In this document: one piece after another, positions 8,475 through 16,606 of the stretch
Position numbering within the stretch: the first letter of the stretch is position 1
How the letters are laid out: every line of letters begins with the position of its first letter
Assembly (NCBI RefSeq): GCF_044336245.1
Contig: NZ_CP172346.1
Coordinates: forward strand, 6,696,001 to 6,760,000
DNA from: Schlesneria sphaerica
GTDB lineage: Bacteria; Planctomycetota; Planctomycetia; Planctomycetales; Planctomycetaceae
Direction of reading: 5' to 3'
Length of the DNA stretch: 64,000 nucleotides
Made by a program: the position numbers and the translations under genes
Notes under the pieces: generated by a model
Told to the model about the DNA's origin: nothing
Seen by the model: the letters and a program-made list of their open reading frames with translations, nothing else
The model's database searches: none

Positions 8475-9828
8475 TTTCTGACTTGTCTGCTGGGGAATCC
8501 GTCGGGCTTTTGCTCGGTTGTCTCGCACGTTCCAGATAGACGTTAGCGAGCTTGTGATTCTCTGCGGACGGGGGATCAAGCGACTGGTAATAGTCCCCCA
8601 GTGCGAGGTTGGCGTCCCGATTTCCGGGATCAAGGTTCAGGACCGACTGCAGCCAGGAGACACCTCGCTTGGGGTCTCCATACTTCAACAGCGTTTTCCC
8701 GATATCGAGTCTCAACTCCAGGTTAGCGGGATCACCGGCGACTTCGACCTGGAGTTTGTCGACCCTGCTGAGTTGAGCTTCCGATTCCACAACGCGATGC
8801 GCCTCGCTGGTCGCCTCATCGATTCGACCGGCACCCCGCAGAGCTCGAGCCAGTGCATGGCCCACTTCGAGAGATCTCGGCTGCAATTTTTTGACTTGTT
8901 CGAGGCATTCCACTGCGATCTGGAAGTTGCCCTGATCGAGAGCCAGTAGTCCCTGTTCCAGCTTCAGATCTTCGTCAGGGAGTTTCCCCGGGTCGGTGAT
9001 TTGATCGAGCGCCGCCTGGCTCTGGGCGTGGTTGCCGAGGACACGCTCACAATGGGCAATTTGGAGGCTGGCACGGTCGTGGTATTGAGTATCCGTCAGT
9101 AGCGTCTGCAGCAGCGCCCTGGCCGGTTCGATCTTCCTGTCCGCCAAAAGGGCGAGAGCACGTCTCATCTTGATTTCGGACGAGTGTGGAGCCCGTTTCA
9201 TCGCCTGAAGGTAAGCAGCGTCTGCCTCTTTGAATCTTCCTGCATTCTGGAGGACCTGCGCACGTATCAGCTCGGGCTGGGGGTCATACGGATAATCCTT
9301 CGACCAGGAATCGATCACGGCCAACGCCCGTTCCTGCTGAAAATTCAGCAGCAGTCCGCCGACGTATGCTTCGCAAACCTCACCGGAATCTTCGTTAGCG
9401 TTGACGAGAATGTCGGGCAGCTTTGCCTCGACTTCTCTTAAACGTCCAACTTGAGCCAGCATCAGGACCTGTTCGCGTTCGAGCAGCCTGGCAGGATAGC
9501 CTTGCTCCAGCGCAGCCTGCATGGAATTACGAAATCGATCGAGGTCACCCAGTCTGCGGTAAGCGCGGGCGCGGAGAAACTCGATTTCCCCATGGTAAGT
9601 TCCAAACCACCGGGCTCGGTCCAGCCAAGCCAGGGCTGGTTGGGGTTCTCGCCTGGCGAGCAGCGTCCTGGCGCGGGCAACGATCAACACAGGAGTGAGG
9701 AAGAATCCGGCTGCGAGCAGCGCAATCACAATCAGCCCAATTCCGACTCGTTTCCTGACGGGGCTATCTGGTGTCGCGGTGGTCGCTGATGGTTTTTTCC
9801 TCTGGGATGCCGGCTTCTTCTGAGTCAT
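8452..9828 (-). CDS. membrane-anchored TPR protein
   Basis: A 458-residue protein with a basic cytoplasmic N-terminus (MTQKKPASQRKKPS), one membrane span around residues 29-52 (IGLIVIALLAAGFFLTPVLI) and then an all-helical periplasmic part built of TPR-type repeats (for example PALAWLDRARWFG, AVIDSWSKDYPYDPQ, ADAAYLQAMKRAP, GVSWLQSVLNLDPGNRDANLALGDYY). The C-terminus is polar (QPSKSPTDSPADKSENEK). TPRs bind other proteins, so this is likely an envelope scaffold. It is divergent from the FG-GAP/CxxCH gene, with 170 bp between the starts, and probably belongs with it. No clear ribosome binding site precedes the ATG. The architecture (membrane anchor then TPRs) matches the N-terminal part of the fusion protein at 57450-60461. 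Confidence 0.85.
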   Translation of the reverse strand: MTQKKPASQRKKPSATTATPDSPVRKRVGIGLIVIALLAAGFFLTPVLIVARARTLLARREPQPALAWLDRARWFGTYHGEIEFLRARAYRRLGDLDRFRNSMQAALEQGYPARLLEREQVLMLAQVGRLREVEAKLPDILVNANEDSGEVCEAYVGGLLLNFQQERALAVIDSWSKDYPYDPQPELIRAQVLQNAGRFKEADAAYLQAMKRAPHSSEIKMRRALALLADRKIEPARALLQTLLTDTQYHDRASLQIAHCERVLGNHAQSQAALDQITDPGKLPDEDLKLEQGLLALDQGNFQIAVECLEQVKKLQPRSLEVGHALARALRGAGRIDEATSEAHRVVESEAQLSRVDKLQVEVAGDPANLELRLDIGKTLLKYGDPKRGVSWLQSVLNLDPGNRDANLALGDYYQSLDPPSAENHKLANVYLERARQPSKSPTDSPADKSENEKLLSR

Positions 9829-9997
9829 CGATCACGCTTAGCAACGGGTTGCAAACTGAAGTTCAAAGGCCTACTCTAAAAACACTTCCGCCCAATGTCC
9901 TTACGACGGTCATCCATGAGCCGCTGGGCCATACCCCCGGGTTCACTGGCCACTATATCAGAATTGCTGCTGCGCAGGATTTCATGGAGCTGTGATT

Positions 9998-11584
9998 GTG
10001 CGTCATTGGAGTTGTGACCGTAACCGGAATCGTCTGCTGACGCTCTTCCCGCTGATTTGTTTGCTGACTGTTCCCGCTTGCGGGCCATCGGGATCCATGC
10101 CGGGTACGTTATCCACTGGCGGTACCGCAGGGGAAATTGCGGAAGAACGGCATATCGTCGAATTCTGTTCGAAGTGCCATCAACCACCTGACCCTGCCTC
10201 GTTCCCGAAGAATCGCTGGGTACACGAGGTCTACCAGGGATATCGCTTCTTCGCAGAATCGAATCCCAAAAGCGATATCAAGCCTCCCGAGAAACCTCGC
10301 GCGATTGATTACTACACCAGTCGCGCCCCCGAGACATTGCCTGATCCGGAACCGATCCGCTTTGCTGCGGAATCTTCTCCGCGATTTCGATTGGCACCGG
10401 AGTATGATCCCGAGCCCGTCGAGTACCCGATGATTTCGTTCCTGAGCTGGAAGAAGTGGACCAACGACGGAACGGAACGGCTCGTTATGGCTGACATGAG
10501 CGGCGGGACGGTCTCGTACTGGGACCCGGAATCAAAGAGCTATTCCAAGCTGGCCAGCATTCCTCATCCTTCGCAATTTGAATGGTCTGACATTGATCAG
10601 GACGGCGTCCTCGAGATGGTGGTTGCCGATCTGGGCAGCGTGGAGCCAGCCGATCACGACCGAGGAAATGTCTACCTGCTCAAGCAGCAACCGAACGACG
10701 CCTGGAGCTCAACGACTGTCGCCTCGGGATTGGGGCGAGTCTGTGAAGTTCGTACCGCCGACTTCAATGGTGACGGTCGACTGGACATCGTCGTTGCCGA
10801 GTTTGGCTGGCATAAGAAAGGGGGAATCCGGATCATGGAACAGCGTGCGTCCAGTGACGGGACACCCAGGTTTCAGATCCGCCGACTGGATGAACGGCAC
10901 GGAGCGATCCGAGTCCCTCCTGTTGATCTCGATCAGGATGGAGATATCGATTTCGTCGCACTGATTGCGCAGGAATACGAGGCAGTTGAAGTCTTCGTGA
11001 ATCGGGGCGACGCTCGATTTGATAATCAGGAGCTCTCCCCCCCTCGTGAGCCCGCATTCGGGTTGAATGGCCTGGAAGCGGCTGACCTCGACGGCGACGG
11101 CGATATCGATTTCGTCGTCACAAACGGAGACATGTTTGATAACTTCATGATCAAGCCTTATCACCAGTTACGCTGGCTGGAGAATCTGGGCTCGCTGCAG
11201 TTTGCTGACCATCACCTGGCCTGCATGCCGGGGGTTTGCGGAGCGGCATTTGGTGATCTTGATCTGGATGGTGATCTCGACATCGTCACCTCCAGTTGTT
11301 TCCCGCTGCGGGTGATCAACGGGATGAGTGCCGAACAACTGGCGGCGATCCCCTCGGCCATTTGGTTTGAACAGACTGAACCGGGCAAGTTTTCGCCTCA
11401 TCCGCTGGAGTTTGGTAATCCACTCCATGCGTCTCAGGTTCTTGCCGATGTCGATTCTGACGGCGATCTCGACATCGTGCTCGGGCTCTTCGGACCCAAT
11501 CCGGACCAGAAACGCCCCCCCTTCACCGTCTACGAAAATTTGACACGGAGCAGAACAACTCCGACGAGTGCTTCCGTCGAGTGA
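9998..11584 (+). CDS. FG-GAP/VCBS repeat lipoprotein with one CxxCH heme motif
   Basis: A ~528-residue exported protein. A hydrophobic signal ends in LLTVPAC, a possible lipobox. About 30 residues later comes CSKCH, a c-type heme-binding motif inside a short cytochrome-like stretch (HIVEFCSKCHQPP). The rest is an FG-GAP/VCBS propeller with calcium loops DIDQDGVLE, DFNGDGRLD, DLDQDGDID, DLDGDGDID, DLDLDGDLD and DVDSDGDLD. Both possible starts are GTG: 9992 and 9998; the second has GGAG eight bases upstream and was chosen. No UnbV domain is visible. The combination of a single heme motif with a calcium propeller suggests an electron-transfer-linked surface protein. It is followed by a TPR lipoprotein gene 200 bp later. 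Confidence 0.82.
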   Translation: MRHWSCDRNRNRLLTLFPLICLLTVPACGPSGSMPGTLSTGGTAGEIAEERHIVEFCSKCHQPPDPASFPKNRWVHEVYQGYRFFAESNPKSDIKPPEKPRAIDYYTSRAPETLPDPEPIRFAAESSPRFRLAPEYDPEPVEYPMISFLSWKKWTNDGTERLVMADMSGGTVSYWDPESKSYSKLASIPHPSQFEWSDIDQDGVLEMVVADLGSVEPADHDRGNVYLLKQQPNDAWSSTTVASGLGRVCEVRTADFNGDGRLDIVVAEFGWHKKGGIRIMEQRASSDGTPRFQIRRLDERHGAIRVPPVDLDQDGDIDFVALIAQEYEAVEVFVNRGDARFDNQELSPPREPAFGLNGLEAADLDGDGDIDFVVTNGDMFDNFMIKPYHQLRWLENLGSLQFADHHLACMPGVCGAAFGDLDLDGDLDIVTSSCFPLRVINGMSAEQLAAIPSAIWFEQTEPGKFSPHPLEFGNPLHASQVLADVDSDGDLDIVLGLFGPNPDQKRPPFTVYENLTRSRTTPTSASVE

Positions 11585-11798
11585 CACGCCACGTCGAGAA
11601 AACAACATGGGCCGAACGTCCTTCGTTCCCTGACGATTCGGATGTTGTGAGCGATGAACACCGAACGGCTATCGCGGGGTGCGCGGATGAAGGCTGTTGT
11701 CGCGAGTGCGGCTCTTTCGCATTGCTTACTTTGTCCTTGTGGTACACTGAGCAACACCTTCCCAGTCCGAATCAATATCTCTGGTGGATCACCGGTTA

Positions 11799-13019
11799 AT
11801 GTCGATGTGCCCTCCTGAAAATCGAACGAGAAGAACCAGACCGAAAGCGTCGCGACGGATGGGATGGGACCGCATCCTCATGATTGCGGTCTGGGCGGGT
11901 CTAACGTGTTGCCTGACGTCGGGCTGTGGTTCATTCCGATCGACTCAGGCGAGCGATCCCATTGCGGAGATCGACCGTCTGGCCCGGAAAGAAGAACCGG
12001 GCGAACTGATGGAGCGAATCATTCAGGGAGAAGAAGCCTGTGGCGGACCGGAAGGACAGGCGGTCCTGCGAGCAGCCTATTACCTGAAGCGGCAGGAATT
12101 TGACCGGGCCCTCTACTACATGGCCAAGGTTTCTCCCGTTGGTCCGTACCGGTCTACCTCATTATGGATTGCTGGAGAAGCACTTTTTCAGACGGGTCAG
12201 TTGACGAAGGCCATTCAAATCCTGAACAGCCTCGTCGCGGAATTCCCGGACGATGTCGAGGGTCACCGTTGTCTGGCCGCCATCTATTTCGACATCAGCG
12301 CGATGCAAGAGGCACGGACAGAATTACATGAAGTCATCCGACTGGCTCCCGATGACTATCGGCCACATCATCTGCTGGGCCAGATTGACCTTGATTTTGA
12401 GAAACACGCTTTCGCCGTCGAGCACTACAAAAAAGCGTTAGAACTGTGCAAGATCCCCGAGCGGCAACTCGAACTCCGGCAAGGGTTGGCATTGTCGTTG
12501 CAGGGGGATCGCCAGTTCGCCGAACTCCTTGCAACGGTTTCTCCAGAGGAACCCGATCCCCAGCTACAGGTCTGTCGTGCCGACGCCTTGTGGAGCCAGG
12601 GGAAGGTCGACGAGGCGCAACAGACGCTGGAGACAATTCTCGAGAAGCAACCCTCTTTCCCCGACGCCTTGTTACTGTCTGCACGGATTGATCTCGATCA
12701 AAGCAAGCTGGATTCCGCAGAAAAGAAGCTTCAGAAACTTCTCGAGACTGACCCCCACCATGTTGTCGCTCGTTATCAGCTTGCACAGGTCCAGCGCCAG
12801 GCAGGCAAGATGGACGCGTTTCAGGAGTCGATGAAGTTAAAGGAAGAAACGCAAAAATTGATGGATCAGCTGGTGGAACTCAATCAGCAGATTATCGATC
12901 GTCCGGGCCAACCCGATTTGTGCCTGCAGATTGCGGACGTTGCCGACCAGCTTGGTAAACACGAACTGGCCGAATCCTGGAGAAAAGCCGCCTTCGGTCT
13001 TCAGTCCTCATCGCCATAG
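11799..13019 (+). CDS. TPR lipoprotein
   Basis: A ~406-residue predicted lipoprotein. A basic N-terminal region with several Arg is followed by MIAVWAGLTCCLTSGC, with a good lipobox (LTSGC). The mature part is TPR repeats, e.g. FDRALYYMAKV, LTKAIQILNSLVAEFPDD, MQEARTELHEVIRLAPDDYRPH, FAVEHYKKALELC, VDEAQQTLETILEKQPS and LDSAEKKLQKLLETDPHH. The start is uncertain: GTG at 11784, ATG at 11799 (used; GGTGG lies upstream) and ATG at 11859 are all compatible with a signal peptide. It lies on the same strand as the FG-GAP/CxxCH gene and converges on the multiheme cytochrome gene, so it could be an outer- or inner-membrane scaffold for these electron-transfer proteins. Confidence 0.82.
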   Translation: MSMCPPENRTRRTRPKASRRMGWDRILMIAVWAGLTCCLTSGCGSFRSTQASDPIAEIDRLARKEEPGELMERIIQGEEACGGPEGQAVLRAAYYLKRQEFDRALYYMAKVSPVGPYRSTSLWIAGEALFQTGQLTKAIQILNSLVAEFPDDVEGHRCLAAIYFDISAMQEARTELHEVIRLAPDDYRPHHLLGQIDLDFEKHAFAVEHYKKALELCKIPERQLELRQGLALSLQGDRQFAELLATVSPEEPDPQLQVCRADALWSQGKVDEAQQTLETILEKQPSFPDALLLSARIDLDQSKLDSAEKKLQKLLETDPHHVVARYQLAQVQRQAGKMDAFQESMKLKEETQKLMDQLVELNQQIIDRPGQPDLCLQIADVADQLGKHELAESWRKAAFGLQSSSP

Positions 13020-13086
13020 CGTGCATTGCTGTCCGAAATTGAGCCGTACGCCGCCCCCGAGTTCGTGCCGTTCCTTGAGTCGGTTT

Positions 13087-15423
13087 TTACGGTTTAGGTT
13101 GCCGCCCTGCTGCAGCCCATTCGTCCAACTTCCGGCGGATTTCGGGCACCTTTTGCGGCTCTTGTTTTTGAGCGAGATCCAGCATCTTTCGAGCGGTGCG
13201 TTCCGCGTTGGCGGGTTGCCCCGCTTCCGCGTAGGTTTCGGCCAGTGCTTCGAGGACTGAGAGATTCTGTTCACGGGTCAGATTCGCCGCTTGACGCGCA
13301 ACGGACGTGGCCTCGGCGTATTCCTTTGTCTGACGCAAGGCCGTGTTCAGTCCGATGTGCCCTTCAATGTGCCGGGGGTTAATGATCAGTACTCGCCGAA
13401 AGCGGCTGACTGCATCCGGCCAGCGTTCCAGTTTCAGCATCGTCAGTCCGAGCTGGTAGTTGATCTTGTCGAGATAGGGTTCGATCGATTCCGCAATCAG
13501 GAATTGCTCAACCGCCGACTCATAGTCCCCGTCCAGAAAAGACTGCCAGCCGAGCATCGAAGGGCCGTAGGGGTCGTCGGCGTCAAGTTTGGCCGCAGCT
13601 TCCCACTGCTGTCGAGCCTGCTCTTTTTGTCCGAGCAGGGCGTAAAGCGTCCCTAAATTTCCGACGGTGATGGCATCGTGAGGTTTGAGAGTCAGAATCT
13701 CCTGAGCCAGTTTGAAGGCCTCGTCATAGTTTCCTGATGTCATCAGGTGCCGAACTTTCGGACGCCCCTGATCGGTTTTGGTGTACGAAACAATTAACTG
13801 ACTGAGCCGACTTTCGACGGTGGGATCACCTTTGAATCGAAGTGCCTGTCGGCAGGCGTGGATCGCGGCGAGAAGCCGGTATTCCGTGGCGTATTGTTCC
13901 GACAGCGAGACCCAATGATCAAACAGGCTTGCCCTGAGCCTCTCAACTTCGGCCTGACTTGCTGGGTCGGATTGAGTGCGGTACCACTCCAGGAGGATTT
14001 CGTCACGTGCGGCGGGATATACGGCAATGCGATGTTCCCAGCGCGGGACCGGGGCGTAATAAGCTGTGTCTCGGGTGGCAAAGCTGACCTGAATCTTTTC
14101 GCTTTTTGGCATATGGCAGCCAACGCAGTTGTCTCGAACCGCAAGCGGCAGATTTTCTTTGTCATGACATGCGTCGGGCTGATGGCATTGTCGGCAATCT
14201 GCCCCCCCTACCCCGCGCTGGGGACGCGGCTTGTGTACATGTGGGTCATGGCAGGTAATGCAGGTCATCTGATCGCTTTGTTGAAAGCATTCGCTTTCAC
14301 GCAGATAGCTGACCTGGTTGGCAACGTGGTCGTCTTCGGGGTGTTTCGTCTGAAGTGTCTTGTAGAAGTCGTCGAGCGGCAGGCCGGGGCGATAGCGAAA
14401 TGCAGGGCCCCGGTGCTTCAATGCATTACTGTGACACTGGGCACAAAGATCCATCCGCCGTTCTCGCGAAAGGTGTCCCGGGTGGACAATCTTAGACGCG
14501 GCTGTTTCATCAGGATGGGCCTCGTGATGACGAACGTGGTCTGTCCCCGGACCGTGACAGACTTCGCAAGTGATGCCGTAGATCGATTGATGGCGCTTAT
14601 ACTCGTTCAATGTCCCGGGAACATGGTTCATCCAGGTGTTGTGACACTCCATACAGCGTGGGGTTGTAGGACGGGTGAAATCGCCTGAACCATTCCGATC
14701 GAATCCGGCGACGCCCCAGTCGTCGATCGGGTGTAACCAGCACATCGGTAGTTCGGACAGCAGATCACCCTTCCAGGTGAAATAGACTTCGTCTGTTTCT
14801 GCCCCTGAGCCGTAGACCAATTCTATTGGCGTCGAGGTTCGGCGTTCCCCTTGGGGTGTCTTCTGTATCGCCGTTTGCAGAAATTGATTTCCTTCTCGCG
14901 ACATCAGGAAGTGGACGGGACTGTTCGACGGGATAAATGTACCTCGGCCAGTCAGGAATCCGGGAGGCATCGTGTCGACAGGCGTCGGCAGGCAGGATTG
15001 AAAATGCCGCGTTTCGCGAAACTCCGCGACGCGTTCGGCATGGCAGGCAGCGCAGGCATCAATTCCGATGTACCCTTCTGGATTGATGGCTACGGGGGGA
15101 GTTTCACCTCGTGCAGAGGACGATTGATGATTCGGGACTTCGACAGACTTTGGGGCAGGAATTGCTGCGGCGGTCGAGGTCTTCGAAACTCCCTGCGAAA
15201 GCGGATTTTGATGATTTCCCGATGTGCGAGAATGGAACCGGCCGAAATTCCAGCTCACGGCCGTCGCGACGCCCCCGAGTGACAACAGCAATAATGCAAT
15301 TCTCCAATCTCGCAAAAGAAAAGTCCTCCGTGGACTTCTGGCAGAGCTTGGGGCTTTCTCAGTCATTCTGATTTGCTTTTTCGAAAGGGAGGGACCACGT
15401 CGCCATCGTGTGACATTGTCCAT
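13087..15423 (-). CDS. multiheme c-type cytochrome with C-terminal TPR repeats
   Basis: A 778-residue protein. After a short polar N-terminus there is one membrane segment (DWRIALLLLSLGGVATAV). Seven CxxCH heme motifs follow, at about residues 124 (CAACH), 257 (CMECH), 286 (CEVCH), 327 (CAQCH), 388 (CITCH), 410 (CRQCH) and 433 (CVGCH), in an arrangement like cytochrome c554-type multihemes; extra His residues could be distal ligands. The last ~230 residues are TPRs (YDEAFKLAQEILTLKPHDAI, YESAVEQFLIAESIEP, WPDAVSRFRRVLIINPRH). The frame is open 55 codons further upstream, but the ATG at 15423 has AAGGGAGTGGCGG before it. The protein probably moves electrons in the periplasm and docks partners through its TPRs. 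Confidence 0.88.
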   Translation of the reverse strand: MDNVTRWRRGPSLSKKQIRMTEKAPSSARSPRRTFLLRDWRIALLLLSLGGVATAVSWNFGRFHSRTSGNHQNPLSQGVSKTSTAAAIPAPKSVEVPNHQSSSARGETPPVAINPEGYIGIDACAACHAERVAEFRETRHFQSCLPTPVDTMPPGFLTGRGTFIPSNSPVHFLMSREGNQFLQTAIQKTPQGERRTSTPIELVYGSGAETDEVYFTWKGDLLSELPMCWLHPIDDWGVAGFDRNGSGDFTRPTTPRCMECHNTWMNHVPGTLNEYKRHQSIYGITCEVCHGPGTDHVRHHEAHPDETAASKIVHPGHLSRERRMDLCAQCHSNALKHRGPAFRYRPGLPLDDFYKTLQTKHPEDDHVANQVSYLRESECFQQSDQMTCITCHDPHVHKPRPQRGVGGADCRQCHQPDACHDKENLPLAVRDNCVGCHMPKSEKIQVSFATRDTAYYAPVPRWEHRIAVYPAARDEILLEWYRTQSDPASQAEVERLRASLFDHWVSLSEQYATEYRLLAAIHACRQALRFKGDPTVESRLSQLIVSYTKTDQGRPKVRHLMTSGNYDEAFKLAQEILTLKPHDAITVGNLGTLYALLGQKEQARQQWEAAAKLDADDPYGPSMLGWQSFLDGDYESAVEQFLIAESIEPYLDKINYQLGLTMLKLERWPDAVSRFRRVLIINPRHIEGHIGLNTALRQTKEYAEATSVARQAANLTREQNLSVLEALAETYAEAGQPANAERTARKMLDLAQKQEPQKVPEIRRKLDEWAAAGRQPKP

Positions 15424-15891
15424 CGTTCCGCCACTCCCTTCAGCCTGTGAGGAGAGATAAAGTGAGGCGAGTTCTGCGACGTTCGATGGACTTCGGGATC
15501 TGATCGTCGAGCATAATCGTTGTACGGTGAACTTGCGAAACAGATCATCGTCAACGCCTGTTGAATATAACGTCTTTGTAGTCCTCAACGAGGATGTCGG
15601 GCTGGGACTTTGGTCGCTCGAAACCCTGAAAACCTTCAGGCCGGATGCTCGCGGGATTCATGGGCCGGGGAAAGTCGAAACCGGAATATCGTGACTCCGC
15701 GTTTACGAGCTTCTTACTGTCATGGCATCGAAGAATTCCGGTCCACCTGGATGCGACTCGTAGGAGAAGACGATCGCCCGTCCGGTCGCCCCGGTCAGCG
15801 AGACTCCGGGTTGATTGTCGACTCATGAGTGGCGTAGCATCGTTGCGGAGAATGAACGGACTTTTCGCCAAATTGCTTTTTCTGGAAGTGA
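15424..15891. other. intergenic region, divergent genes
   Basis: This 468 bp region lies between the divergent starts of the multiheme cytochrome and the ECF sigma factor. I see short open frames only, with no family resemblance or ribosome binding sites, and no clear sigma-70 promoter. It should hold promoters for both genes. Confidence 0.5.
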
Positions 15892-16458
15892 ATGTTGACC
15901 CCTGCTTCGGACCAGATGTTGATTGAGCAACTCCGGCAGGGAGACACGTCGGCGTTCGCTCAGGTCATCGAGCAACATCAGCGGGTGGTGTATGGCTATT
16001 TGCGCGCTCGCGTCCAACAGGCAGTTGACGCGGACGATATGGTCCAGGAAGTGTTTCTGCGGTTTTACCTGTCTCAAGCACGGTTCGACTCCACGGCATT
16101 AATCCGACCGTGGTTGATCGGAATTGCGAGAAACCTGCTGCATGAACATGTTCGACATGCCCGGCGACGCAAGGAAGTCGCCTGGACGGAACTTTGTCTG
16201 GAACTGGAATCCGTGTTACCCGCAGATGCGCTCTGGACGGATGCGGATGATCGGCTGCAACAGCTTCCCGGATGCATGAATGATCTTGGTCCGAGCGCCC
16301 GACAGGCGATTGAACTGCACTACCGGTCTGAGCGAAAGCTGGTGGAGATTGGACGAGAACTGCATCGAAGCGAAGGTGCTGTGAAACTTCTGATGCACCG
16401 GGCACGTCAGGCTTTGAGGGATTGCCTGCACTCGGCAGTTGCCCGATCTGGTGCCTGA
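15892..16458 (+). CDS. ECF-type RNA polymerase sigma factor
   Basis: A 188-residue sigma-70 family factor with only regions 2 and 4. Region 2 shows the core-binding and -10 recognition helices (FAQVIEQHQRVVYGYLRARV, DADDMVQEVFLRFY, IRPWLIGIARNLLHEHVR). Region 4 shows a helix-turn-helix (ARQAIELHYRSERKLVEIGREL and RSEGAVKLLMHRARQALRDCL). It directs RNA polymerase to a set of stress- or surface-related promoters. The ATG at 15892 has TCTGGAAGTGA upstream. It lies 148 bp before a very large membrane protein with a short cytoplasmic N-terminus, which is the best candidate for its regulator. It may control its own operon and the exported proteins nearby, but no ECF-type promoter could be identified with confidence. 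Confidence 0.9.
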   Translation: MLTPASDQMLIEQLRQGDTSAFAQVIEQHQRVVYGYLRARVQQAVDADDMVQEVFLRFYLSQARFDSTALIRPWLIGIARNLLHEHVRHARRRKEVAWTELCLELESVLPADALWTDADDRLQQLPGCMNDLGPSARQAIELHYRSERKLVEIGRELHRSEGAVKLLMHRARQALRDCLHSAVARSGA

Positions 16459-16606
16459 AGGAACTGCATCTGAAACGCCGCCGAGATGCAGGCTGAAGGG
16501 ATTGAGCAAATTTGTCAGCAACACAGGATTCATTGAGGTTTGGTCGCAGATCCCCCACTGGGCACAGCATCTAAAGAATTGAGACTTCTGACGCTTGAAT
16601 AACTTC

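Noticed and set aside
13858..14688. A 276-codon frame on the plus strand opposite the multiheme cytochrome gene.
   Set aside because: It lies wholly inside the gene with seven CxxCH motifs and has no ribosome binding site or family motif; it is a mirror effect of high-GC coding DNA.
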